64,000 nt of DNA from Salvator merianae (lineage: Eukaryota; Chordata; Lepidosauria; Squamata; Teiidae), in the NCBI GenBank assembly GCA_003586115.2, contig QVOM02000049.1, forward strand, positions 19,180,273 to 19,244,272. Reading direction: 5' to 3'. Under the pieces are notes generated by a model. The model saw only the letters and a list, made by a program, of their open reading frames with translations. It ran no database searches and was not told where the DNA came from. The position numbers and the translations under genes are program-made. Below, in pieces: positions 35,401-46,904 of the stretch (positions are counted from its first letter, which is position 1; every line of letters starts with the position of its first letter).

Positions 35401-35865
35401 TGTTGGGAATTATTCAGTGCTAAGCTTCCCTTTACATTGAAATACGTCAGAGCCACACTTTAGCATGAATATCAGGCAATTAAGTTATTTTTTCCCTCCC
35501 ATCTCAGACGTTGTGTTGAAACTTTGATTTACCCCTTCTGCATTTGGCAACTAAGCCATTAGGTAGGCATGCCGGTCTTGCTGATGTACAGATCCTAAGT
35601 TGCTACATTCAAATTCTTTACATTAATCAAAGTGAATATCACCTGCTGGCGCTAGAATACATGCTCATCTTCAATCACAGACAAAGGGGAGAGTAATTCT
35701 GCCACGATGTACTACTTATTTCCTACATCACATATCAATTGAATGATCAAATTTGGTGCCTTGACTAACACCTTCTTCAGGTACATTGCTGTTTGAAAAA
35801 AGAAGGTTTTTCTAGGGGCATGAAACCAGGTCAGTGCAATTTTTATGAGAGGAATTAGTCCTCTT
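35401..35865. other. Unassigned stretch
   Basis: I see no gene or named repeat. Confidence 0.4.
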
Positions 35866-36115
35866 TAGGGATATACACAAATGAAATTCACGTTTTCGAT
35901 TCACTGTAAAAGTGAACATCCATATTTTTTCTTTGTCATTGAATCACAAAGTCAAAACAGTGTTTGTTCACATTCATTTTTGCTTTTTTCCTGATGTTTT
36001 CCCCATTTTAAAAAATGTCTTTTTCAAATATCCATGAAATGTCTTTTTCAAATATCCATGAATGTGAAATATTTGATTAAATGTCTGAATGTGAAATGAA
36101 TTTTGCACATCTCTA
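35866..36115. mobile_element. TAGGG-hAT h3 element, copy 2
   Basis: The left end is TAGGGATATACACAAATG and the right is TTTTGCACATCTCTA. A perfect 8-bp TSD, gtcctctt, lies at 35858-35865 and 36116-36123. Length is 250 bp. It contains a 24-bp perfect tandem duplication at 36014-36037 and 36038-36061. Confidence 0.85.
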
Positions 36116-36299
36116 GTCCTCTTCTCAAAGGTTTTTTATTTTTTTTATTTTTTTGCCTTGCATTGTTAATTTCAAATTCGCATACATACCAAGAAAGCAT
36201 TTCTTCACACTTAGGTGACTTTACCATTGTACATACACAGCTTTTTGTGTAACGCATTGTGTATGTACCATTGTGTAACACAGCTTTTTCTAGTTTGTT

Positions 36300-36590
36300 T
36301 AACGTGGCTCCAGAGGGATCTCTTGACATTAGGTGAGTGGGCAACAAAGTGGCAAATGCACTTTAGACTTAGCAAGTGCAAAGTGATGCACACTGAGGCA
36401 AAGAACCCCAATTACACCTATAAAGTGACGGGGACCGAGCTTTCTGTGGCAAACCAGAAAAAGGATCTTGGGGTTCTGGTTGACAACTCAATAAAGGTGT
36501 CACCCCAGTGTGCAGTGGCAGCGAAAAAAGCAAACTTAATGCTGAGGGTAATTAGGAAGGGAATAGAACACAAGTTTGCAAGTGTCGTGC
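36300..36590 (+). mobile_element. LINE reverse-transcriptase fragment (CR1/L2 group)
   Basis: An uninterrupted frame encodes LGEWATKWQMHFRLSKCKVM, then KKDLGVLVDNSIKV and AAKKANLMLRVIRKGIEHK. These are hallmark blocks downstream of the catalytic palm in CR1/L2/jockey-group reverse transcriptases. Only about 290 bp remain; the frame loses similarity after 36590. It is probably the same clade as the 27-29 kb LINE. Confidence 0.8.
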
Positions 36591-36669
36591 GCATACTAGT
36601 CCAGGTCCAAGTGCTGGCTGCAAATACTAGGCCCAGCCCTCAAAGTTGGCACCCAGAGTTTGAAGACTA

Positions 36670-36962
36670 GGCCCTTTTTGGCTCACTCCAACTTCCAGCA
36701 CCACTTCTGAAGGTGCTTCCTGGTATGCTGCCAAGAAAGGTCTCCTGTATGCTCACTGGTTCAGTTGCAAACCTCATTGTTGAGGTCTACTGGTAGACCA
36801 GGATAAAGTGTTATTTTGGTGCTGTGTACCAGTCTCTTGCTTTGTCCAGTGCAGATGAAGCATACTAGGAGGTGGTGCAGCCTGCTTTGTCCTGCACTGG
36901 CATAAGGAAGTAATGTCTCTGGACCTGTTTCTACTCCACTCTAAAGATAAGTATGAAAACAA
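36670..36962. mobile_element. GG3-d-like element, partial
   Basis: It starts GGCCCTTTTTGGCTCACTCC. The motifs 'cttcctg', 'aacctcattgttgaggtcta' and 'ctactggtagaccagga' are shared with 63600-63918. The right terminus is not recognised. Confidence 0.5.
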
Positions 36963-37329
36963 CAGCAACTACAACAACTTAGATGCACTTTCCCTCATCC
37001 CAGGGCAGCACATCTCCATTAATCCCTGTGTCAAAGTGTCTGGGAATGCATAATCATGCACCTAGTGCTAAGGAAGTACATTTTAGGGTTGGGGCCCAAA
37101 GAGTGACTTTGAAGTTACAAACATGTGCCTGACCTCTTGCAGGCTTCCATATGCAGATGTTTGTACTCATCAGCACATTCTGGCTGGTAGCAGAGGTGAC
37201 AGTCTGCTGCATCTGCCAGGCTTTGCCAGTAAAACTGCCCCATTCCCAGGTGACTTGTATAGTTGAGTAGGAACGCAGCATGTATCTCACTTTCAGAAAA
37301 ATGATATGACAGCTATCGTAAGTATATGC
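36963..37329. other. Unassigned stretch
   Basis: I see no gene or named repeat. Confidence 0.4.
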
Positions 37330-37522
37330 CAGCGATGGCTTGCCGCTTTAAGAACGGAGATTCGCAAGCCACAGGAAGGAGAGATCACTGGCTGCAAAAC
37401 CATGCCCCTCCCTGGGTGGGTCTTGCAGCAGCCTGCTACATCACTGTGGAGGCCCTGCAGCCAGTGATCTCCTCTTCCCGCAATTTGCGAACCCCCATTC
37501 TTAAAACAACTAGCCGACACTG
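37330..37522. mobile_element. Palindromic hAT-like MITE, copy 2
   Basis: The ends are CAGCGATGGCTTGCCG and CTAGCCGACACTG. The TSD is gtatatgc (37322-37329) and gtatatac (37523-37530), 7 of 8. Arms of about 60-70 bp pair imperfectly, for example GGAGAGATCACTGGCTGCA with TGCAGCCAGTGATCTCCTC. Length is 193 bp. Confidence 0.8.
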
Positions 37523-37530
37523 GTATATAC

Positions 37531-39029
37531 ATACTTGGCCATTCTATGCTTTGGATATTGTAAACTGTAGATGGAAACACAAGACTTATGCACCATGAGA
37601 ACTATCAGCAATTCTGCATGCAAAATAGATGCCACAATTCTTCCAGAGTTCTCACAAGCAAGTAGCTGTTGAAGATATATGTTGGTAAAACAGCACATGC
37701 CACTCACAGTCTATGTCTCCACTTGCAGGCGGAGGTGATTCAGACAGAGGAGGTGCCGCGACAAGGTGGTGCCCTTATCATCTCCATTTTGGGTGGGAGA
37801 AACTGTCCTGAGAAGAAGATGCTCCACTAGCAATAATATGGGAAAACTGACTGATGTGGTCACCACAAGGTACCTGCTGCCACTGAAAATGGAGACGGGG
37901 TAGCAGCAGGTGTCTCCTTGGAACCATGGTGGAGATACAGCCACGGGTGCAGCTGGAAGGTTATGGACACAATCATTTGTGTATGGGTATCATCTGTCTA
38001 TTGGCTATTTTCCAGTCGCTGTTATTTAGGTTTTTTCCCCTTAACAATTCGAATTGGCAGAATGACATTCAATTACTCCTCCAAACCAAATTTGTACTAT
38101 GGCTTTTTGAAGTGTTATTGTTGTTTGTCTTTACTCTGAAAGGTGTGGAAAAGAGAAAACTGCACATCTTCATGACCTCAACACCAAACATCAGAGTCTC
38201 ATTATGAGTAATCTTAGGTGTTGTTTATGCATTGGAGGAGCCTTGGCTTCCTTGCTTTTCCTTTGGAAAGCTGACAGAAATCAGGCGAGTTGAGTAATTG
38301 CTATAATGCTCTTTCCCCTCTATGAAATCTGCACAGAATTTTCCTTTTGCTGGCACTTCTATGCAGAATTTTCTTAATGCCTAGCGAGCAGCATTTTGGC
38401 AGTGACTTCAAGTGGAAGCGCTGAGATGCATTTGCTTAGTGAGGGTGATGCCAGGGTGAGAAAGCAGAAAAACAAGTAAAAAATATATATCCTTGGATAA
38501 GATGGTCACCTTCCATCTTAAACATTTTTAATTTTAAATATCCAAGTAATGAAATAGCACTTCTGATCCACCTTTGTTCATCCCCATAAACACACTCAAA
38601 CTTTATTTTCTTTCCTCATCTACTGCTTTCCAAGCCAATGAACTGTAAAGGTCCCTTGATGTAGCCATGTAAACATCAACCTTGGTTGCAATATCATCTT
38701 CATCTCTTGGTGCATGAAATTAAATGGTCACTATGGCTTAGTGCGGAATGAATCAGGCTCCACAGAGTAGAGTAGCCTAAAGCTGCAAGTGTGTCTGAGA
38801 ACACACATATTTGGACATACATGTTCTAGATAATTATGAGCTGAGGAAATGCCAGTAAATTACAAGTATTTTTTAGCAGAAGTTTATCCAACTGCAATTC
38901 ATGGATCATTTGTGATTCATAAGATCAAGTCTAGATCAAGTCTGTATCTCTGCCAAGAAAACTGATCAAGATGCCCATGGAGGTGCCCAAGCAGTCAACC
39001 AGGAGTTGTCCACAACTTGGTGGTACACA
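37531..39029. other. Mostly unassigned stretch
   Basis: No gene is seen. 37716-37955 is GC-richer with partly complementary 'ctccattttgg' and 'gaaaatggagac' blocks and may be an old element. The rest is AT-rich. Confidence 0.35.
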
Positions 39030-39225
39030 ACACATTTAGCTCAGTGGTAGAACAAACTGCTAGAAAGCAGAGGGTTGTTGGTTTGACCCCCAACCTCTCC
39101 CTGGAAGTCAGCAAGGGTCAGCCATGACTCAGTAGTAGCTAACAACAACCACATATGTAGGTCAGGCAGAACAGTTAATGTGGCTCTCACCTTGGCATAA
39201 TAATAAAAAAAGGGAAGAGATCCAC
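39030..39225 (+). mobile_element. tRNA-derived SINE
   Basis: The head TAGCTCAGTGGTAGAAC matches a pol III A box, and GGTTTGACCCC about 40 bp later matches a B box. The anticodon-arm-like 'ctgctagaaagcag' sits between them. The body and A-rich end follow. It is not a functional tRNA, because the 3' acceptor strand is missing. Confidence 0.65.
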
Positions 39226-39245
39226 CCATTGCCACATAAATACGA

Positions 39246-40469
39246 CGACAACAACAACAAAATAGAGTCGAGCATAAATTAGTAACTGAGGGGCATAGCC
39301 TAAGGATAAAGCAACCTTAGAATTTCTAATGCACATTTTCCCCCAACATTTTCTGTTCTGTTCCTACACATTTTTATTAATGTGAACTTTGATGTTTTTG
39401 ATTGTACACAATGGAGCTTCTCCAGTTTTAAATTCATGAACAGATGGACTGCTTTTTCTACTTAATTTTCCTACCACAAAACAAAACAGCAGTATCCAAT
39501 TCAAGATAAATGGCTGGAGTATGCATACGCATGCGACCATCAAATGTAAATATAAATATAAAAGTGTGTTCAGACACCAAAATACACTGGAAAATTGCAT
39601 ATAAAATGAGTGCAATCTGTGAACTTTAAATGGACTTCTCATGTGTTCTGAAAAAAAAAATCCACATGATGAAATGGACCTATTTTTAAACATCAGCAAA
39701 ACTGAACCCATCCAACCCAACCCTTTTCTTTTGATCAAAATTATCCTGAAGAGTTTGTTTGCAGAATGAATGCCAATGAATAAAAAGACTGGACAGCTTC
39801 AGACTATCCAAGTTTCACAACTGGAATGTAATGGATCTTTTACGAGCTGGTAATATATAGGAAAAACCTCTAGAGATCTTCATGTAGCTATGCATATTTT
39901 CTATACCTCCCTAACTCATTAACTGATAATCAGAGTAAGATAAAACCAAATTGTACAAGAGAAGATTTAAAATTTGATTAGGCTAGTATAGTAATTTTAT
40001 AGCAATTTTTCCCTTTCTTCTTCTATGGTTGTACTTCCATTATAAAAACCAGAAAACCTCTGGTGATGTGTTTTGAAACACATGTCTTTAATACATGTTA
40101 AGAAATGCTCATGCAAATTCAGAAATCGATCTGGAAAGAATAAATAATTTTGTTCTATAACCAAGAAAAAGCCTTGGACAACATATTTTGAAGAATATGC
40201 CGTCACTGTCTCAGAAGTAGGGTTTTGGTTTCAGTAAAAAGCTATAGAAAGGAATTTCCATGCAAAATTTCTTTCAGGACAAAATTGTGAGAGTGAATTG
40301 GCATGGCTAACTTTAGTTACAGGGTACTTTCAGGGGAAGAGACATAAGATGGATACAAAAGAGAATGAATTGTAGTAAAAAATAACTGAACGCAAAACAG
40401 GCATTTACCCCAGACAGAAGCAGAAAACCTGAGTTTGCTTTTACTTGGATCACAAATTTCAATAACATT
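39246..40469. other. AT-rich stretch
   Basis: Simple GAC/AAC repeats at 39241-39262 follow the SINE. Otherwise I see no gene or named repeat. A 124-codon minus-strand open frame (39364-39738) has no domain. Confidence 0.4.
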
Positions 40470-41235
40470 GGGCCTGTTCGCACTTGTAACTAGTGAGCAT
40501 CAGGAACACTTACTAGACAAGTGCATTTGCACCAGATGACAGTCATAGTGACCGGCAGCAGACCTCATCCGCTGCTGATCATTATTACTGCCAGACAAAT
40601 AAAAAGATGTCCAAATCCTCACCTGAAGCTCAAAGTGAGCTTCAGGTGAGGATTCGTTCGCACCTATCTTGTCCACGACGGCAGCAGCCATCTTCTGGGC
40701 AATCCGCCCACCCATCATGCATGCGTGATTTCGTGAATGGGGCCTACCCCTTCACGCGAACTCAAATGGGCCTGCGCGAGGCCCTAGTCGGGCCCACGCC
40801 GCCGCGATCGAGCCTGGGCCACCGGATGGGGCCGTGCTGCACCCCGTCCGGTGTTTCGGTGCCCGATCACGGACACGAAGGGTGGGTGCCATGGCAATGG
40901 CCTGCAAGTGTCAGGCCACTGCAATGGCGACCGGGAGGCCCACACAGTGCGCATGCTGATGACACGACTCACACATGCGCACTGGGCCTCTTCCCCCCCC
41001 ATAGCGTGATCGGCCTTTGTGCACACGCGTAGAGCTTCTGTGGTTGCGATGGCAGTGGCCGGCTGCTTGCCAGCTGCTGTCATGGTGAGCATCAGGCATG
41101 GCTTGCGAATGCCATTATCCAACCTAAGACATGTTTTCAGGCCCCATCGTGCAGACGGTGTCTCCACGATGGGGTCTGTTCCACACTAGAATGGGCTAAT
41201 TAGCCCATTCTAGCATGGGAAGTGTGAACAGGCCC
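40470..41235 (+). mobile_element. GG3-a long form, complete, TSD ATT
   Basis: The termini are GGGCCTGTTCGCACTTG and GGAAGTGTGAACAGGCCC. ATT lies at 40467-40469 and 41236-41238. The subterminal hairpin 'gaatgggctaattagcccattc' is at 41191-41212. Length is 766 bp with a CpG-rich interior collinear with 3495-4159. Open frames inside are conserved in neither copy. Confidence 0.85.
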
Positions 41236-41384
41236 ATTCTTCCACAGTATGTCTTCTTGGTCCACACCCTAGTGTACTTTGCTAAGGTGATTTTGAACAG
41301 TTCTGTATCACAGAAATGGATGACTGGTCTAGAATCCTTTTTCTAACAGAGAAGTTTTTGACTTTCATTTAAGGAGAGTCATTT

Positions 41385-41694
41385 ATGGAGGCACGGTGGT
41401 GCAGAAGGCTAAGGCACTGATCTTTCAATAGGAGGATCAGAGTTTGAGGTCCTTGTCTGCTGTGTAGAGGGGATGAGCGCCCTCTACTGGCCTCTATCTC
41501 CAGTCAACCTAGCTGTTTGAAAGCAAGTAATTGCAAATAGATGAATAGGGAGCATCACATTGTGTGATGCAGAAGATAGAGAGATGTAAACCTTCGGGCG
41601 AAAAATAATCTTGTAAGCTGCTTTGAGTCAGCTTCGGACAAGAAAAGTGGGGTATAAAAACCAAATTCTTCTTCTTCTATTCTTCTTCTTCTTT
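41385..41694 (+). mobile_element. tRNA-derived SINE (Sauria-type style)
   Basis: The head is GGTGGTGCAGAAGGCTAAGG (A-box-like), with GTTTGAGGTCC as a B-box-like site. A long body follows, then 'ttgtaagctgctttgagtc', 'gtggggtataaa' and a CTT-rich tail. This layout and 3' end fit the SINEs of lizards that use a Bov-B-type LINE tail. It is the best single clue to a squamate host. Confidence 0.65.
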
Positions 41695-41699
41695 GATGC

Positions 41700-41833
41700 T
41701 TAGGAAGGGAGGGAGGGTTGTATTTTAGTATATGTTTTACATTGTTTTATGCTTTTCATCTTTCTATTGTTGTGACCCACCTGGAGCCTTTGGGTGAAGG
41801 GCAGGATATAATCTTTCAAATAAATAAATAAAT
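41700..41833 (+). mobile_element. Retroposon 3' end with TAAA tail
   Basis: 'ttgttgtgacccacctggagcc', 'gggcaggatataat' and (TAAA)n resemble the common 3' ends of reptilian retroposons. Only the tail is present. Confidence 0.5.
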
Positions 41834-41922
41834 TTACTCAAGATCATTTCAAGCTATTTGATTCTCTGGTCAAATCTGGGTGATATCAAATCTGCCTTAA
41901 CATTAGCTACAAAAGAGTACAT

Positions 41923-42825
41923 TAGGGGTGTGCACGAAGGCACTTTCCCCCTTTCGCTTCGCATTCCTGCGAAGCTACGGGGCTTCGTTTTCGCACGAAA
42001 AAATATGTGCGAAAATGAAGCCCTTCGTGTTCGCGGCGAAGATTTTCGCCTCGACCTGAAGCAGAGGAATCAAGGAGAAGAAAAGATCCTTCGCCTTGAT
42101 TTCTCTGTTTCCGACGGCGCTCGCCTCTCTCTCATTTCCCCCCCCCCAGTCTCTCAGTGTGCGCGTGGGACTGACAGACTAGGGGGAATGAGAGACAGCG
42201 AGCGGGAGAGGAGGGAAACCCCTTCCTTTCGCTGATCGCCCTCCTCTCCCGCCGGCTGAGTCAGGCGGCGACGGCAGAGGAGGGAGAATAAGGGAAAGGA
42301 AGGGAAACCCCTCCTTTCACTGATCGCCCTCCTCTCCCGCCGGCTGAGTCAGGCGGCGACGGCAGAGGAGGGAGAATAAGGGAAAGGAAGGGAACCCCCT
42401 CCTTTCACTGATCGCCCTCCTCTCCCGCCGGCTGAGTCAGGCGGCGACGGCAGAGGAGGGAGACCAAGGCAAAGGAAGGGAAACCCCTCCTTTCACTGAT
42501 CGCCCTCCTCTCCCGCCAGCTGAGTCAGGCGGTGAGAGCAGAGGAGGGAGATCAAGGCAAAGGAAGGGAACCCCGTCCTTCCGCTGATCGCCCTCCTCTC
42601 CCGCTCGCTGTCTCTCATTTCCCCTAGACTGTCAGCGTGCGCGCTGACAGCCTAGGGGGATGAGACAGAGGCAAATTGCGAAGGTCCCGAAATGCATCGA
42701 AAGTTGAGGGACCTTCGCAATTCGCATTTCGTGATCTTTGTTTCCCTTCGCATTCGATGCGAAGGGAACCAAATCACGAAATTCGACGAAAATCCGAGTG
42801 GCACGAAACTTCGTGCACAACCCTA
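41923..42825. mobile_element. TAGGG-hAT h2 element, copy 2, with 88-bp tandem units
   Basis: The left end is TAGGGGTGTGCACGAAGG and the right is CTTCGTGCACAACCCTA. A perfect 8-bp TSD, gagtacat, lies at 41915-41922 and 42826-42833. Length is 903 bp, in opposite orientation to copy 1. The centre holds four 88-89-bp units (starts 42213, 42302, 42390, 42478) and a partial fifth (42566), each with a CCCTCCTCTCCCGCC/GGCGG..AGAGGAGGG hairpin. A GACTGTCAGCG..CGCTGACAG palindrome lies near 42628-42652. Confidence 0.9.
42213..42610. repeat. 88-bp minisatellite inside h2 element
   Basis: Four full units and one partial unit are nearly identical, so they duplicated recently or are kept homogeneous. Every unit is itself partly palindromic. 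The copy number may vary between alleles. Confidence 0.85.
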
Positions 42826-42900
42826 GAGTACATCCTTTAAAAGTGGATTTTCAAGGGAAACTCTCATTTTGTGTTCTGTAGCTAAACAAGAGCAGTCTAT

Positions 42901-43021
42901 GGCCCTTTCCACACTGGGCCTTACTGTGGGATATATCCCAGAATAGGGACCTGTTACCCACATGCAGATGGTAGGACCTTATCCTGGGATATAATTCGGA
43001 AAAAAAGGTGCAGTAAGGGGC
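42901..43021. mobile_element. GG3-b MITE, diverged
   Basis: It begins GGCCCTTTCCACACTGGGCC and has the family 'gatatatcccagaatagggacctg' block and its complement 'cttatcctgggatataat'. The right end is decayed and no TSD is found. Confidence 0.6.
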
Positions 43022-46000
43022 TTTGGCTTCATCCACACAGCCTCAGTTAGGGATTGGCTGTAGAAGTGAGAGAACCTCAGACAACCTTCCAAGGCCTTGC
43101 AGTGGAGCCTGGAACACTGCTGTGAGGTGCAAAGATTCCAGCGGTAGCTGCTGCAACAGACTGGAAATGCAGCCAGAAGCTGGACATTATACACAATGCA
43201 GTTAGCTGTACTTTCCTTCTGTTCTTAAAAAGATTATGGAGATGTGTGAGTATGTTTGGTCAGCAGTTGATCTATAAACTGATCATTGAAAGGGGAAATG
43301 AGAAGCAGAATCAGCTGATAAATTTGTTACAGTTTCCTGAAACATTTCTGACAATCCTACACATGCCTGCTTCACATTAAGTCCCATTCATTTAGCTGCA
43401 CATAGGACTGCGCATACATGAAGCACATAGACTTTGGCAGCATTTGCATGTCAGCTTATAGCAGTGAAACTCAACTGCAAGGCTTTGCTGCCGAGTTAGT
43501 GCACTTGCAGTGTGCAGGTCTGCATGGACCTGCACATCACCACCTGCCATGCCACTGCAAGTGCAAGTGCTCACTAGAGAGCTGTAAATGTGCAGTGGGA
43601 CCACGGGTGTGATCAAATGGAATTTTTTTCAGATGATCCTTTCTAAAATGCACCCCTCCTGCAGATGAAAACAAAAAACAGGCATTCAAACTCCCACCTC
43701 GTTCGTTCACCTCAAAGCCTGGCAACACCTCCCTAGTAACACAAGTTCACCATTGATAGCCTGCTGCTGTCTCAATTTTCCAGGGTCCTTATTGGTTGCT
43801 GGCTGGCAGAATTTGTTCCCATGCTGCAATTGGCTAGATTTCCTTCCTCTGTCCCTTCTTCATGTGACTTGAAGAATGTGTTGCCGTCAGTCTTAAAAAA
43901 AATCGTCTGAAGAAGAGACAGCCTTTCCAAGACTTCAAGGTGAGGTAAATCACATACAAGGGAAAATGTTTGGTGTCCCCACCCCAAATTTGACACCCTT
44001 TCCATGTGTCTAACCCAGCCTAAGTACTCCCTGAGCCCTTAGTCCCACTCTTTTGGTGGGCTTTTTGCTACCTCACTACTGTCACTTGAGTAGACTACAC
44101 TGTCTGTTGCCATCGTTGTGAGCAGTGGTCCTGTTCTTTTGAAGCTAAGAAATGCCTGAAGTGCCTTGGCTGGTGACATCACAGCTGGGGAATAAAAGTT
44201 CCACGGACACAAAGTTTTCACCCTTGGGACAGGGGGTTGTATACAGTTAGCACACCACCATAAAGGAGATTCCATGTGGTGTTGCAGGGAAAGTGCCACC
44301 TGGCTACCATGCAAATTTTGCCTATGAGCTGAGAAAGGAGGTTGTTGTTTCTCTCTGCTTATAAAATAATCATGGAGGGGGGAGATTACTTCCTACCAGA
44401 GTTTTTAAACCAGAGTGTTTAAACCAGTTCAACCCTCTACTTGTGACTGCCTTTTTCTTTTTTTGATAACACTACAAACCCTGCTGGGAATTTTTGCTGA
44501 ACAAGTTTTTTGTTGGGGTACATTAGGCTTCCAAAACAGATGGTTAAGCACTTTTAGTCAGCATTCACACATAGCAAAAAAGTGGCTCAAAAATACTTTA
44601 GCATGTGGCATTCATATTCTCATTCTGTCAGTAATTCACCTTTTCTAGCCTACAATGTTCATGACGTGGGCAGACTGGCGTGTGAACGACCCCATCTGTG
44701 AACCATCTCTAAGCCACTTCAGAAATGCTTTAAAAAACAAAACAAATATAAAAAAAACCCTGCATGTGAATGAAGACTCAATTCATAGCAATGATATTCT
44801 CCTCTTATTAGATCTGATTAACATTGCTATTCACTCTTCTTTCTGGGCATTCCTCTTTTTTAGCATTTATGTTTTGATTTTAATATTTTTCTTTACATAG
44901 CAAATGAGGCAAAATGCTACAGTACCTTCATTTCTAAAATGGACCACTGTTTTCTTTGATCTTATAGCTGAATGGTAGTAATGATTTTGGTGGCAGAAGA
45001 TAGGAATCTGTGCCTGCATCTGTCTTAAATAAGTATGAGCAGCACATTTCTTGATGATCCTGGAATGTTCAATATTGTGTGATCTGCTTAATGTAATCTC
45101 TATAGACAAGACTTCAGTTGTCATTTTGTCTAAGAAAAGATCACTGCAGTTTGGAGGATATGAAGTGAGAACATGGCTTGTCAAAGGGAAGAAACCATAG
45201 ATCACTTTGAGGAGGCATAAAAATAAGATCTGTCTGAGCGAATCTGACAAAACAAAAATGTACATCAGGTTAACCATTTCATTTCAAGATTTTCTTTCTG
45301 AGTGTCTGCTTTGCCTTCTGAGCCAAAAAAGCTGTGGTTGTGATGGTCCAGTTTTATTTTTATGCTGCATGTGGACAAAAACCTGGCATTGTGGGTGCAT
45401 CAGCCAAATAAACAAAGCTAAGCTGAAAAATAAAAGTATGGAATGCCAGCTTACTGCAATGGCTACAGCCCTGGATGAGTTGGGAGATTAGTGTTACAAG
45501 TTTTCTAAGCATTAAAAATAATAAAAATAAGAATATGAGTTAGACACAGTTTGAGTGGTCTACAAGAGCAGCTGGTAAAGCAGTTGCAGTGGAGTGGTAA
45601 TATGGAATTGGAAAGCATGGATTACACTTCGCGTTTTTGCCATTTGAATCAACTGATGAAATGATCTACTCGATATTTGGGCAAGTGACTCTATTGCAAC
45701 GCAGCCAGTCTCATGGGCCAGAATATGTGCCAGAATAGCTCAGATATTGAACTCTATGGATGATAACATAACTGTTTTCACACAGGGTAGTGATGATGCC
45801 AAAGTGGATTTGGTGTCACCCCATCTGTTTGTGGAATGGGTAGGCATGGCACAAGAACTCTGCTGGGACACCATGGCATGGGTTCACCCTGTTCATCATC
45901 AGAAACTTAAAAGGAAGTCGAGGGACAGCAAGAAGGCATCTGCTCAAGCAGCAGCTGGAAGTTTTGTAGTGACACATGGACAGTGCTGCTACCAATGACA

Positions 46001-46119
46001 CAAGCTGTCCCTTTGCACCCACAATGAATGCAAATGGATGGGGGGGCAGGAACAAGGGGCTGCAGAGACCCCACTTCCATACCCCATTAAGAGCCCCCAC
46101 CTTGTGCATATGCAGCCAT
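43022..46119. other. Long mostly single-copy stretch
   Basis: No gene or clear repeat is recognised over 3.1 kb. Open frames of at most 136 codons (for example 44867-45277 on the minus strand) carry no domain. Confidence 0.4.
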
Positions 46120-46258
46120 GGCCCTTTTCTGCATTGGGCCTTCTTCCGGATTATAGCCTGGAATAGAGACCTGCTATCTGCACACTCATGCAGACGATGA
46201 CAGCCCCCCCCCCCCCTTCCAGGCTATAATCTGGAATAAGGCCCAGTGCAGAAAGGAC
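46120..46258. mobile_element. GG3-b MITE with C-run
   Basis: GGCCCTTTTCTGCATTGGGCC at the left faces GGCCCAGTGCAGAAAGGACC at the right. The centre has a 12-nt C-run (46204-46215) where the right arm was shortened. Flanks CAT and GTA do not match. Confidence 0.7.
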
Positions 46259-46446
46259 CGTAATTTGAGGAGGAAATGCACTTCTTGTGTGTAAGTGATG
46301 ATTTTTAATTTCATCAAAGGGAACAGAAACATGGGCATAATCCTTCTTTATAGCAGACTTGTTTCCTGCTAAAGTGAACAATAAAGCTCTCACACCCACC
46401 TTTGCTGTGTAGCTCCTAAAGATGCCTAAATGGTTGCAAAATCAAA

Positions 46447-46901
46447 GGGCCTATTTGCACTTTCCATTGTGGAGTATTTGCCAGCAAACATTCCATGGTG
46501 AAATTGACCAAGCAGCACAGACACTGTCTGCACTGTGTGGCTGTATCCATGACCATCAGCAGAATACCAGCTGCCATGACAGAAGCTGGGAAGCATCCAG
46601 CCACTGCCATAGCAACCGGCAATGCTGTGCAATGTGCAGCCTGCAGGTGCACACAGGCGTGATTGTGCAGGTGCAGGCACAGAGTGCAGCACGGCCGTGC
46701 ATTCAAAGTGCAAAATATAATTTAGTGGGAGCTGGCTATCAGTTCCCGATCATGTTGTGAATCACAAATTAGTGCTCCACAGCCATCTGTGATTGGGAGT
46801 AAGGATATGCTGTTCCCAGTCCCGAGGGCCTTTGCAAAGTGTGGAGACACTTTGCTAGTCAGCATCCCTGATGCTCGCTAGTGCAAAGTGCTAAAAGGTC
46901 C
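46447..46901 (-). mobile_element. GG3-a element, complete, TSD AAA
   Basis: The left terminus is GGGCCTATTTGCACTTTCC and the right is AAAGTGCTAAAAGGTCC. AAA flanks it at 46444-46446 and 46902-46904. The family core 'ccactgccatagcaaccgg' is present. Length is 455 bp. Confidence 0.75.
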
Positions 46902-46904
46902 AAA

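Noticed and set aside
40607..41167. Overlapping open frames of more than 120 codons in GC-rich DNA
   Set aside because: They lie wholly inside a GG3-a transposon. High GC lengthens random open frames, and the frame is not kept in the sister copy at 3495-4159.
41385..41694. A tRNA gene
   Set aside because: The A- and B-box-like sites belong to a SINE head. There is no complete cloverleaf or acceptor stem. The same reasoning applies at 18655, 20980, 39030 and 58265.
42213..42610. CRISPR-like array of regular repeats
   Set aside because: The repeats are contiguous 88-bp units without variable spacers, inside a eukaryotic transposon.
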